Positions 51,801-62,456 of a DNA stretch of 64,000 nt are shown here, piece by piece. The position numbers and the translations under genes are program-made. The stretch spans positions 1,051,819-1,115,818 of the forward strand of contig JAGMUV010000025.1 of NCBI GenBank assembly GCA_020744425.1. Direction: 5' to 3'. The notes under the pieces were generated by a model. It was given only the letters and a program-made list of their open reading frames with translations. It was not told where the DNA came from and ran no database searches. Each line of letters starts with the position of its first letter. Positions within the stretch are counted from its first letter, which is position 1. Source of the DNA: Dactylonectria macrodidyma. Taxonomy: Eukaryota; Ascomycota; Sordariomycetes; Hypocreales; Nectriaceae.

Positions 51801-53346
51801 TCTTAACTATAGTTTACTTTAACCTAACTTAGTTATTTATTAAGGATTTCTTTTTTAACTTTCTATCTATAAGATTCACTATCTTCTAGAATAAGTATAA
51901 ATCATACACATTTATCGCCTTTCTTAACTATAGTAAAGATCTTTCTATTTATAGTATTCTTTATAAATTAGCCTTCTAGAATAAGGTCCTATTATCTATT
52001 AGCTTCCCTAACTACCTTACGTTTAGTATAGCATCCTTAGGCACTTTTGCCTTTATATACTAAGCGTACTTACTTTTCTTCTAGTATTTCCTTTACTAAT
52101 TGTTATACTCATTCGCCTTAGTAGGCTTCTCTTCTAGCTTCTATTTTATCTTATTATTTAATAGTCTTAGGTTTAGATTTAGAGTTAATTATATCTTCTC
52201 TAGTTCTGCTAAATATGCTATAATAGCTACTTCTAGTTATAACAAGGGTTTTAAATAAGTGCTAGTAGTTAGTAGACTAAAGGTTCTTACCTTTTAGTAT
52301 AGGCTTATGCTTTTAATTTATTTTAAAGCTTTAATACTTATTTTTAAAGTATTCTATTTTATTATAATTCTAGTATTTAACCTTAAAATAATTTTACTAA
52401 GCTGCTCTAAGTTCTATAAGTCTAGCTTAAGTTCTATAAGAAGTATTAACCCAGTTTTTATTTTTCTAATTATCTTAGTTCTTAAGGTAATACGGGTTGT
52501 AGTTATTACTTTAGCTTCTTTATTAGTTCTTAGCCTTCTCCTTTTATCTTTTATACTATCATTCGTTAATCTTAATAGCTATAGTAATATACTTTATAAG
52601 CATATTAGGTCAGTTAGCTTTATATAGCTCGTCCTTAACTTCTTCTTTAAGTCCTTAATAAAAGATTTCTATAAGTATATTATTATCCTATTCTAATTTA
52701 AAAGCGACTTATTAGAATATAATAGTATAAATAGTAGTAAATTTAATTTACTTAATCTTATAGATCTTAATTACTACCTGCTTTTCTTTATTAATTATAT
52801 TAAAAGTATTTTTAATTATTTCTTTAAAATTCTCCTAATTAGTAAAGATATTAATAGTATCTTAATCTTAATTAGCCTTATTATTATTTAAAAAGTCTCT
52901 TATAATTAGTTTAAATTAGTCTTTAGTATTCTTAATCATTAAGTTATTTATAAATAATAAGCATACTTTAGATAATATAAGACGTTATAAGAAGAATCAG
53001 AAGTATCCCTTTATCCTAATAATAAATAGAATTATATTACTTAGTAAACTATCGAATAGTTCAGGCTTTAGTAATTTAATCATTTCTCCTAAGTTATAGT
53101 TATTATTTATAGTTATAGTAAGTATTATAGCTAGTTAATTCTGCACTTATTACTATAGAGTTTAAATAAGAGCATAAAGTTACTAGACCTTTATTACTAT
53201 TTTCGCATTGCTTAATAGGGTTATATATACTAGTAGTATAAGCGCATTACTTAGAGTAATAAGAGTTCGGTTTATTTTAAATATACTAATAGTATAAAGT
53301 ATTACTTAGGTTAATATAGTAATATACTAAATAAGAGCTATTAATA

Positions 53347-53760
53347 TATAATAGTTAGGCTTATATTAAGGCTTTAGAATAGGTCTAAAGCATATAGTAT
53401 TTATAATCGAGTAGATTAAGGATATTATAGTAAGTAATATAAATTACAGTCTAGTAATAGTAGAATAGTAGATTTAATATAACTAAGTATATTAATAGCT
53501 AGTAAAGCTATTTTTATAAAAGTACTAAATGAATATACTTATATATAAATAATATCCTAATGGATTATAGTTAGAAATTATAATCTATCCCTTAGGATTA
53601 TAGTTAGGGATTATGATCTATTACTAGGATTACAGTTTAGAATTATAATCCATTACTAGGATTATGGTTTAGAATCGTGATCTAATAGGATTGGTTAGAA
53701 ATTAGTAGGGTAAGTCTGCCTAGCCAGCGTTACATAGTCTATACAGACCGGGCTGTGACA
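53347..53760 (-). repeat. 5' LTR of Gypsy copy 2
   Basis: 414 bp, with the right edge CAGACCGGGCTGTGACA intact. Block repeats of the type GATTATAGTTTAGAATTAT match those in the other LTRs. Confidence 0.9.
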
Positions 53761-54330
53761 GTTTGCTCTTAAGGAAGAGTTACTTAATATTAACTTTATT
53801 AAGAAGTATATCTAAGCCTGGATTTATAAGGATAAGATAGCTAATGCAGTTTTAAAATACTTAATAAAATATATCTCTAACTAGCCCCTTTAGTTAGTAT
53901 ATATTCTTACTAACTTAGGCTACTCTTATAAGTATTTTATTAAAGAACTGCTTTACTAACCTAAGTATAAGAAGGCTTTAATTATTGCCTTCTTTAAATA
54001 TGAAAATCCGCTACTCTATAAATACTATATTTAATTAAATACTTTAAATTACTTTATAATTAAAGAGTATTATATATAGCTATTTTATACTTACTAATCT
54101 ATCCTAGGGTTTATAAATAGGAAATATGCAAATTATATTTAAAATGCTAATTCTTAGTATAAATAGTCTTTTTTTAATAAGTATTTAACTTTTAAACTTA
54201 GTTTTAGTACCTTTCTTAACCTCCTATTTAATATAAAGTGTTCTATTAATTCTAATAATTAAGTAGTAAGTATTCTTAACTATATGAGCTGTTCTTATAT
54301 TTTTAATAAATTCCCCTAACCTACGAATCC
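53761..54330. other. AT-rich DNA before the GC-rich helicase region
   Basis: No supported gene. Short plus-strand pieces such as TLLKILN-like stretches are not convincing. GC rises abruptly near 54330, where CCACTTAATAACCG occurs; a related CCACTTAATAACCGCGGGCC recurs near 54427. Confidence 0.45.
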
Positions 54331-54502
54331 GCAGTTATTGAGTGGTAGATTATGCCACTTAATAACCGTTTCCGCAGCGCCCATTGGCTAGAAAATCCGC
54401 GCACGGGCCCGCGGCCGCCCCACGGGCCACTTAATAACCGCGGGCCGCTTGATGACCGGTCTTGAGCTAATTAGTAGCGACTTGGGGTTAGGAGGACTAG
54501 AC

Positions 54503-54523
54503 TTAGGGTTAAAAGGGTTAGGG
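54503..54523 (+). other. Telomere-like repeat remnants
   Basis: Two TTAGGG hexamers, separated by TTAAAAGGG, lie about 220 bp before the helicase pseudogene. A further GGGGTTAGG is at 54484-54492. Too short to prove a former chromosome end, but telomere-linked helicases normally sit at such places. Confidence 0.4.
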
Positions 54524-54530
54524 GCCGCGC

Positions 54531-54690
54531 CTTCCTGACCTGCCTGCCTTCCTTCCTTCCTGACCTGCCTGCCTTCCTTCCTTCCTGCCTTCCTTCCTTC
54601 TCTCTTGCCAGCTCGCCCGCCTGCCTGCTTACCTACCTTTCTACTTACCTGGCCTGCTTCCCTGCTTTCTTCCTTCCTTCCTTCTTTATT
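54531..54690. repeat. CCTT/CCTG pyrimidine microsatellite
   Basis: Runs of CCTT interspersed with GACCTGCCTG, all pyrimidine-rich on the plus strand. It lies directly before the helicase pseudogene's likely start. Confidence 0.85.
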
Positions 54691-54741
54691 AACTTAGTAG
54701 CCTTACTTAAGAGAGATAAAGAAGAAGGAGCAGAAAAGGAA

Positions 54742-57700
54742 ATGGAAGAGGAAATAGAAGGCGGAGAAGAAGAAGATAGAGATATAGGACGGCAAGAAGG
54801 GAGAGATAGCAAAGAGCGCGAAGAGGAAGACGAGCAGCTGCCATAACTATAAGTAGCCTTTCGAGCCAGCCCTAGCCCTAGCTAGCTCCTATACTACCCG
54901 ACCTATCAGGCACTTATCTATAAAGTGCATAGCTATGCAATTACCGACCTGCGGAGCTACTTATAGAGAGCCTATGCTAGCCTTAACCTAGCAGTCTGCT
55001 GAGCCCTTATGCAGCACTATAAGCAGAAGGACCTAAGCGGGCCGACCTAGCAGCGGGCTGGAGCGGGTCAGCGCGGGCTAGAGCAGCCGCTAGCTCCTGT
55101 AGCCGGGCTGCCGATCCGCCGAGCCTTCGGCTGCCGTCAGTGCCCTGGCTTCATTACGATCAACTGGAAGCTCTGTAAGCTATACTGCCGTGAGCTGCAT
55201 TAAGCTAAAGATGAGCAGGCGCGGCATGGGCTCTAGTGCTCTCTAGAGGCGTAAACCTTCTTTACGCAGCCGTCGAGGCGGCTCTACTTCAGTGTAGCCA
55301 CGGGCGCCGCCGCCATCACTCCAGCCGCCGCCGCCCCGGCCGCGGCGGCAGAGACTGAAGCAGCTATGGCGGACGCTGCCCGGCAGGCCCGGCAGGCCCG
55401 GCAGCTAGCGGCCAGCATCTAGCAGCAGTAGGACTACGAGCAAGGCGAGTAGCAGGAAATGCAGCTCTAGATGCTCGAAGGAAGTGTAAATAAGCATGAA
55501 ATTACGAACTGGCTTCGGCGCACAGGCTAGATCGACTACTTCCGTAGCCGCAGCCTTAGCTGCATCTACGCCGTAAGCCGGATGCCGCAGCCCGAGGACA
55601 AGCCGGGCCTCGAGGTGCTAGCGAGGGCTCTGGAGCGCGTCTTCTTCCGCTGCTGCGTCGCGGGCCTGCAAGAGATACCCCTAATCAGCCGGCTCTTCCT
55701 AGCTAGCCCCCACTTGTAAGATCCTCATAGCCGGCCTTTCGGGCCTCTGCAGGAGCAAGCCAGCATGGGCCAGTATCTGGGCTATAGCCAGCGATTCTTT
55801 TGCTATTATCTGAGGGTCCTGCCTCTTGAGGCGGCCGAGCTCGCTAGCTAGCATGCCTTCTCCTTCACTCCGGCTCAGAGAGGCCGGCTCGAGAGGCTCC
55901 AGAGCTAGCTACAAGCTGTAGCTACTGCTGCTACTATTACTAATGCTGATACTAATACTAATAGTTCGAGCAGCCGTAGTAGCAGTAGCTTTAAGGCAGA
56001 GGAAGAACGAGAGGGGGGGGAGGTTGCTAGTAGCTAGCTAGACGAGGAAGTCCTGTAAGTCCTAGCTAGCTTCTAGATGCAGCGCCTGCCCGAAGACCCC
56101 TTTACTAGCCTGCTATAGCACTTCGTCGCCGTCCTAAGGATTAACAGCAAGACAGGCTAGCTACGGCCAGCGCATCACTTTACTAGCATCCTCGCCGGCC
56201 TTATATACACAGGGCGCGCTATAGTAGTGGAGGCGGCCCTGCTGAGCTAAGACCGCGCAGCTATAGCTGACCTGCTTGAGCGGCTTATGGCTATGAGGGA
56301 ACGCTGGCTATATAAGTCCAGCTATGCCCCGATAGGCTATACCCTTAGCCTTCTGCTCTATAGAAGGCGTATTACTGCTAAGACTAGCAGCTAGCTCGCA
56401 GTAGTCTGGAATAAGGAAGGCATGCTGCTTTACTATCAGGAGCAGCCCTTTGCAATAGATAGCATCTAGTAAATAGTCACGCAGATAATGGCGGATGCTG
56501 AGGCCCTTTTCTGGGAAGGCCTGCTCTTCCGGCCGAGTAAGGCGGGGGGTCCGGGGCCGGGGCCGGGGCTAAAGCTAGAAGAAGGAGATGACAGCCGCTT
56601 CCTCGTGCCCCTTGCGGCGATCCGGGACGACCTAATGCAGACCCAGCGCGGCCAGTCCTTCCTCTATACGAACGGGCTAGCTAGGAGGGAGAAGGAGATG
56701 CTGCAGAACCTCATCGCCGGGCCTTATAAGGGGCAGTTCTTAGATAGCCAAGGGGAGTGGAAATGGGCGCGGGTACGGCAGTATTAGCAGTAGGTGAAGA
56801 AGTTCCTCGAGCTGCTACTGCTATTAGTCCACCTAACGGACGCCCCCCGCCAGGGCCCCGAAATCACCGGCCTGCGGCTTATTAATAGCATTAACTAAGA
56901 CCGCAGTGTCTTTATTATTAATAGTAAGGTCGTCTTAGTTAGCCACTATTATAAGTCCCTCGCCCACTTCGATAGCCCTAAGGTCATCCTGCGGATGCTG
57001 CTAGGCCGGGTTAGGCAGCTTATAGTCCTTTATATGCTCTATATCCGGCTGTTTACTGACTGGCTCGAGGGCAGCCGCTAGGCCCTGTTCGATAAGGTCT
57101 ATCTACTAAGCGACTTTATCTAGCACCAGCCCAACAGCCCTAGTACGCCTTAGGATAGCAGCCAGCTATCACAAGCCCTAGCGAAATAGAGCCAGTATTA
57201 CATAGGCTAACGGATTACCTTATAGTAATAGTAGCATATCGCTATTACCATCAGCCGGCGCCATACGAGGGAAAAGGGGCCGCAGTAGGCGAATTTCAGC
57301 AAGGCCGGCCTCCTCGGGGCTGCGGACGAGGAGGAGGAAGAGGCCGAGGACTATGAAGAGGCTGATGACCTCGCTGCGGCCCACACGACCCGCACCGCCG
57401 CTCGCTACGGGGTGACGATCGATATCCTCAAACGGCTTACCTCTGAGTCGCTAGAGGTCTTTAGCCGAGCTAGCCAGCGCTAGTACCGCTTCCTCGGCTG
57501 CGGCGCGGGAGAGGGAGGGGAAGCGGAGGCGGGGCCGGGCCTGCGTATAAGAGCAGAGGGCAGAGGGCAAGGCGGCAAGAAAAGGAAAAGGGGCCTCGCA
57601 GCAGAGGAGGCAGAGGCAGCGGAGGAGGCAGAGGCAGCGGAGGAGGCAGAGGAAGCGGAGGAGGCGGAGGAGAGGCAGGCGGAGGAGAAGGCGAGGAAGA

Positions 57701-59805
57701 AGATGCGGCCGCTGGGGCTGCTCAGAGCCGGGGCCGCGGCCGCAGTGGCGATTAGAAGGGAGGGCGTGGCGGCCGCTATTGACGAGCAGGTTCTCCTCCG
57801 GGCCCTGCAGCAGGCGCTAGAGAAGACGGCCGCCGACTTCCGCTCAGCAGAGCAGAAGGAGGCGATCCAGCTAGCTCTCGCTAAGCGGACCCTGCTCGTA
57901 GCGGTGCTGCTGACAGGTGCTGGCAAGAGCCTTGTCTTTATAGTGCCGGCCCTGCTCGCTAGCGCCGGCATGATGATCGTGGTCACGCCCTTCCGCCGCC
58001 TTAAGGCCCAGCTAGTTAGCCGCTGCTAGAAGGCAGGCCTAGACTGCTATGCCTGGCTGGAGGCGCGGGAGCTCTGGCCTACGGTTACTGTCATCTTAGT
58101 AGAAGCCGCGGGCAGCGATGCCTTCTTATAGTGGGCGGCCGCGCTGAGCGCCGGCGGCCGCATTGACTGCATTGTTATTAATAAATGCTATCTTATCTTT
58201 ACGGCCGCTAAGACTTACTGAACTAAGCTCTAGTGGCTAATGCGGCTATGCGGGCTCTGCTGCCCCTTGGTCTTCCTCATGGCTACGCTACTGCTGCACA
58301 AGCAGCCGGCGTTCAAGGCAGCCATGCTACTATAGAACCCGCTTTATATCCGGGCCTTGAGCCACTGGCTGAACCTACAGCTTAAAGTCAGCAAGGTCAA
58401 GGACAGCCAGGGCATCCGCACTGTGAAGGAGCTTGTAGCCGCGCGGGCAAGGCGGCTGCAGCCGGAGCAGAAAGGCATCGTCTTCTACCACAGCCGCGCG
58501 AGCTGCCGGGCGCTGGCGCGGCAGCTGGGCTGCTATTACTACTACGGGGAGCCGGAAGAGGCCGACGCTGACGCCGACGCTGACGCTGCCGCCGCCGCCG
58601 CCTTCATGGCCTAGCGGGATGCTGGCTATGACGAGTAGGCGGAGGGCAGGGCGCCGTATATCGTGGCCATGGCGGCCCTAGGCACGGGGCTTGACGTAGC
58701 CAGCGTCGTCCACATCATCCACTTCGACCTGCCCTAGTCCGTCCTTAGCTACGTACAGGAGGTCAGGCAGGCAGGCCGCGCTAAAGAGCTGGCAGTTGCG
58801 AAGGCGATCGTAAAGGAGCGGAACTGGCCTCTTAGTAACCCGGGGCAGGAGGCCTACTAGGAGGCGGAGCAGCAGGAGATCGGCAGCCTTATCTGGACCC
58901 GGGGGTGCTAGTACTACATCCTCGGCCACTATATAGATGAGGACTACCGTAGCTACAGCGAGATCAGCCTGCAGGCGGCGCTCTGCGATAACTGCGAGCA
59001 GCAGGGCGAGCCCGTAGCGCTAAGGCTAGGGTTACTGCAAGACCGGGGCCGCTAAAGCAGCCGGGAGCTCGTGGCGATGGAGGCGGCCTTGGAGGAAATC
59101 GGCAGCCTCGCGCTGAAGATAGGCTGCCGGCCCTGCTGGCTGCTCTACGGGCAGCCGGCGGCGCGGCATTCGTAGTACTGCTACCTGAGGATCCAGGCAG
59201 CCGAGGAGGCGATGCAGGAGGTAGTAGTAGTAAAAGCAGCAAATGCAGTAAAAGTAGCAGACGCAGTGGATATAGTAGACGCAGTAGATAAGAGGGATGA
59301 AAGCTGGCTCTTATCTCTTTCCTTTAATAAGGCTATGGACTTCCAGTAAGGCGTTCGCTATACGAAGGGCGGGCGCAGCCACTACCTAAGCTGCTTCTAC
59401 TGCCACCTCTCACAGGCCCTCTGCGCAAGCGGATATCAGGATGGCGGCTAAAGCTGCTGATTTAAGTACGTAGTCCTACTGCTAGCCTTTGCTGCTTTCT
59501 GCAGCCCTCCGATCCGGAGCTGGCTCGAGAGGGACCTCGCTAGCCAGGCTTTTAAAGACTGCTAGGATTACTAGCGCTGGCTAGGGCAGAGGCATCTGCA
59601 GCTAGTAGCAGGCGAGGAGATGATGAATGCAATAGCAGTCTTTAGCTAGCTTGTGTAATAATAGCGGCAGTAGTAGCAGCAGCAGCAGCAGCAGTAGTAG
59701 TAGCAGTAGTAGTAGTGGCAAGAGTAGTAAGAGCAGTAGTAAGAGTAGTGAGAGTAGTAAGAGTAGTAATAGCAGCTGGCTGAAATAAGGCGAGGAGCTA
59801 AATAA
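54742..59805 (+). pseudogene. Telomere-linked-type RecQ helicase with OrsD-like N terminus, inactivated by nonsense mutations
   Basis: A single frame runs without frameshift for 1688 codons from ATG 54742 to TAA 59805, broken by many TAG (fewer TAA/TGA) codons at Gln and Trp positions. After an acidic start, a zinc-finger-like block (FGCRQCPGFITINW near 55120) and a TFFTQPSRRLYF block (near 55257) match the OrsD/DUF3505 domain. The middle has an acidic Ala-Glu repeat (57600-57690). Helicase motif I is TGAGKS (57913-57930). Motif II reads NKCY instead of DECH (58180-58191). The region GIVFYHSRASCRALARQLG (58480-58540) follows. Motif VI reads QEVRQAGR instead of QExGRAGR (near 58756). A CDNCEQQ zinc block is at 58984. 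The tail is a CAG/TAG Gln run (59660-59780). Such genes are usually subtelomeric. Confidence 0.85.
59660..59780 (+). repeat. CAG/TAG trinucleotide run
   Basis: In-frame repeat at the end of the helicase pseudogene. CAG, TAG, GAG and CAA triplets alternate, so a former poly-Gln tail is now mostly stop codons. Confidence 0.85.
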
Positions 59806-60117
59806 GATATAAAAGCCTAAGAGTAATAAAAGACCTCTCTTCCTTCCTTCCTTCTCTATTTCTCTATTCCTCCGTTCCCCCCGCCCCGCCCCCTTTCTCT
59901 CCGTCTCCTTATTCCACTTTCCCTTCCTGCCGCTTTCTTACGAAGACGCTAGAGCTGGCTCGAGGGTTAATTTAAGGTTGTGGGGCCCGGGCCCGGGCCC
60001 GGGCCGCGGCTGCGGGGCGCAAGTGGCCCCACAGGGTCAGCCAACGTCATCCGGCCGGGGATCGAACCATAGCCTCGCTCGTTAGACGGCTGCGGTCATA
60101 GTAGCCGCAGCCAGGGG
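59806..60117. other. Pyrimidine tract and GC palindromes downstream of the helicase
   Basis: A pyrimidine-rich tract (59826-59940) is followed by tandem GGGCCC blocks (59983-60005). At 60059-60068 GGATCGAACC is the reverse complement of a tRNA B-box (GGTTCGATCC), with a tRNA-like anticodon-arm look to its right. I cannot fold a full tRNA from it. No protein gene seen. Confidence 0.4.
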
Positions 60118-60594
60118 CAAGTGAAGCTATTCGCACGCCGGCCGGCGGCAGCAGCTAGCGACGGGCGTGGTGTTTTTAAGCCACTGCCCAGCAGTAAGGC
60201 CTGCTAGCAAGGGCTATAAAGGTAGGAAAAGAAGAAGAAAAAAAAAGGAGAAAAGCTTATGAAGGTAGGAATTGAACCTTAAACCTTATAAAAAGAAGAT
60301 ATATACCCAAGACAGAGCCTCCAGAAGAGGCCCGTTAATATAGCAGCCAAGACCGCTAGACCAACGGGCCTCTTCTAGAAGGCTCTGTTTCGGATATATA
60401 CATTTACTACGAGGAAAATAGAATAGATAAAGCTAACTTCGCAAACCGGCTAGCAGTAGCGGCTAGTAACGGGCGTAGTGTTTTTAAGCGGTTAATATAA
60501 TGAGGGCTAGTAAAGCTATTCACAGCCTGGCCGGCGGCGGCGGCTAGTAATGGGCGTGGTGTTTTTCGGGCTTATAACGTCAAGTTAGTAAGTA
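60118..60594. repeat. Left part of an array of ~80-bp GC-rich units
   Basis: Units of the type AAGCTATTCGCAGCCCGGCC, then a GGC run, GCTAGTAACGGGCGTGGTGT and TTTTCGGGCTTATAACG occur at about 60125, 60440 and 60515. The first and second are separated by a block with a hairpin (listed). The pogo element interrupts the array at 60595. Confidence 0.75.
60312..60388. other. Long hairpin with pol III-like boxes
   Basis: Arms 60312-60336 and 60363-60388 pair almost perfectly (one internal mismatch) around a 26-nt loop. On the minus strand the loop region reads TTGGTCTAGCGGTC, matching a tRNA A-box, and GGTTCAATTCC (60268-60278) matches a B-box about 80 nt further on. It may be a tRNA-derived element. 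A RIPped second copy is at 63124-63208. Confidence 0.45.
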
Positions 60595-62454
60595 ACGTAC
60601 ATAATAAGCATGCGGATCAAACAAGCATGCGGATCAAAAATCCCTCAACCTATAACATTTCTATTTGATTAATTATTCCTCAACCACCCAGCATGCCGCG
60701 GGCGAATATAGAGGCTAAGGTGCTTCTTGCACTTCAGGCCTACCAAAATAACCGAGAATTAAGTCTTCGACGCGCTACAAAGGTCTATAAAATCCCTTAT
60801 ACTACTCTCTACCGCCGACAGCATAGCATATCCGCGCGTTGCGATTAGATCCCTAAATCACGCAAACTATCTGATCTAGAGGAACAGATCATTATTCAGT
60901 TCATTCTCGACCTAGATTCGCAAGGATTTCCCCCGCAACTGCGTAGTATTGAAGAAATGGCCAACCGATTGCTCGCCAACCGCGACGCATTACCTATCGG
61001 CAAGCGCTAGGCTTCTAACTTCGTCAAGCGACACGAAGAGCTCAAGACGCGTTTTTTTTCATAAATACGACTATCAGAGAGCCAAATGCGAAGATCCGAC
61101 TATTATTCACAACTGGTTTAGGCTCATGGAGAACACAATCGCGAAGTATGGCATCCGATTAAATAATATCTACAACTTTGACGAGACTGGCTTTCTGATG
61201 GGCATGATTACAAGCAGAATGGTCGTCACAGGTTCAGAAAGGCGTAGAAGACCAAAATCAGTGCAGCCTAGAAGCCGGGAATGGATTACTATCATTCAGG
61301 CGATCAATGCGGAAGGCCGAGCGATCCAGCCGTTTATCATAAGTGCAGGCCAATATCACCTCGCCAACTGGTACCGAGAAAGCAACCTCCCGGGCGATTG
61401 GGCTATTGCAACGTCTCGAAATGGCTAGACCGATAACGAGATAGGACTTGAGTGGCTAAAGCACTTTAACCGATATACAACCAACCGATCAACTGGTCCC
61501 TATCGTCTTTTAATCCTCGATAGGCACGAAAGTCACCACTCAGCCGACTTTAAGATATATTACGAGGAGAACAAGATCATTACGCTTTATATGCCGCCTC
61601 ATTCTTCTCATCTGCTTCAGCCTCTTGACGTCGGGTGCTTTGGGCTGCTCAAGAAGGCTTATGGTCGAGAAATAGAGCATCTAATCAAATGCTCTATAAC
61701 CCACGTTTCGAAGACCGAGTTCTTTCCGGCCTTTTACGCCGCATTTCAAGCCACTATAACAGAAAGAAATATCAAGGCAGCCTTTAGAGGAGCCAGGCTT
61801 GTTCCTCTTAACCCGGAAAGTGTAGTCTCGAAGCTTGATGTGCAGCTACGGACTCCAACGCCGATTGAGGAGGAGGCTAGCGCCTCTGCCCCTTGGGTTT
61901 CAAAGACCCCAAAGACCGTTCTTAAGGCCAGGTCTCAGTCTGAATACCTTGAAAGACGAATCAGAAGGCATCAAAGTAGCTCTCCAGAGTCAATTCTAGG
62001 AGCACTAAAGTCTCTTTCTAAGGGAACTAAGGCAATAATGCATAAGAATGCCTTATTAAGGGCTAAGAACCGCGACCTTCGACAGGCAAATGAGATACTA
62101 AGCCGGCGCCGTAGGGCAAAAAGGACCCGCCTATAGAAAAGAGGGGTGATGACAGTAGATAAAGGAAGGGAAGCAATTGATCGGATGGATGTTAATGCGC
62201 AGGTAGTGGCTGAATCGTCGAAAAGTGGTGGTCAAGGAGGGTCAGCGCGACCGAAGGAAAGGCGCTGTGGAGTGTGCGGCAGGCCCGGATATAATGCAAG
62301 GACGTGTAGGTAGTTATTGGGATATATTGGGAAGAGTATAGTAGTTGATTTTAATTGATTAGATGGTTAGTTGTGTTTTTATAGCGATTTCTATTTCGAA
62401 GGTTATGATTTTTGATCCGCATGCTTGTTTGATCCGCATGCTTATCATGTACGT
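60595..62454 (+). mobile_element. pogo/Fot1-like DNA transposon
   Basis: 1860 bp, TA on both sides (60593-60594 and 62455-62456), and 48-bp terminal inverted repeats (60595-60642, 62407-62454) with one mismatch. Each repeat starts ACGTACAT(A/G)ATAAGCATGC and contains two adjacent 17-bp iterons, AAGCATGCGGATCAAAC and AAGCATGCGGATCAAAA. It carries one transposase gene, now broken. It is inserted in the ~80-bp array; the uninterrupted site (AGTTAGTAAGTAAAGCTATT) survives in another array unit at 62610-62629. Few mutations compared with the other elements, so probably a recent insertion. Confidence 0.95.
60693..62313 (+). pseudogene. pogo-type DDE transposase, four nonsense codons and one frameshift
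   Basis: ATG 60693 starts a helix-turn-helix/CENP-B-like N terminus (MPRANIEAKVLLALQAYQ). TAG codons at 60846 and 61008 occupy Trp positions. An eight-T run at 61052-61059 carries a one-base shift. TAG at 61426 again replaces Trp, and TAG at 62134 lies before a further 59 in-frame codons that end with a zinc knuckle (CGVCGRPGYNARTC, its His changed to Tyr) and stop at 62311-62313. The DDE catalytic core is recognisable: FDETGF (first Asp), LILDRHESHH (second Asp; the usual DGH now DRH) and LLQPLDVGCFG (third Asp). About 540 residues in all, normal for Fot1/pogo. Inactive as it stands, but the terminal repeats are good, so it could be moved in trans. Confidence 0.9.
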
Positions 62455-62456
62455 TA

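Larger units (their letters stand above)
45454..53760 (-). mobile_element. Ty3/Gypsy LTR retrotransposon, same family, inverted (copy 2)
   Basis: 8307 bp, same family as the element at 1993-10300 but on the minus strand. The 5' LTR is 53347-53760 and the 3' LTR is 45454-45867, each 414 bp. Read on the minus strand, the chromodomain-like segment (near 46600-46800), integrase, reverse transcriptase and gag follow in the expected order. The coding region is riddled with RIP-type stops. The outer ~100 bp of each LTR are least mutated, as in copy 1. The flanks are ttagt on the left and gtttg on the right, i.e. actaa and caaac on the element strand, which are not copies of each other. Confidence 0.9.

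Noticed and set aside
52307..52627. 106-codon hydrophobic plus-strand frame
   Set aside because: Antisense to the gag/pol region of the minus-strand Gypsy copy; a by-product of RIP composition.
57480..59242. Minus-strand Ala/Ser-rich frames over the helicase pseudogene
   Set aside because: Antisense shadows of a GC-rich coding sequence; the plus strand carries all helicase motifs.
54742..59805. TAG read as Gln (recoded stop) instead of a pseudogene
   Set aside because: Catalytic residues are also lost by the same mutation type (NKCY, YLNN in other elements), and neighbouring intact genes use TAG as a real stop; decay explains all of it.
60040..60110. A functional tRNA gene on the minus strand
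   Set aside because: A B-box is present but I cannot pair an acceptor stem or find an A-box at the right distance.
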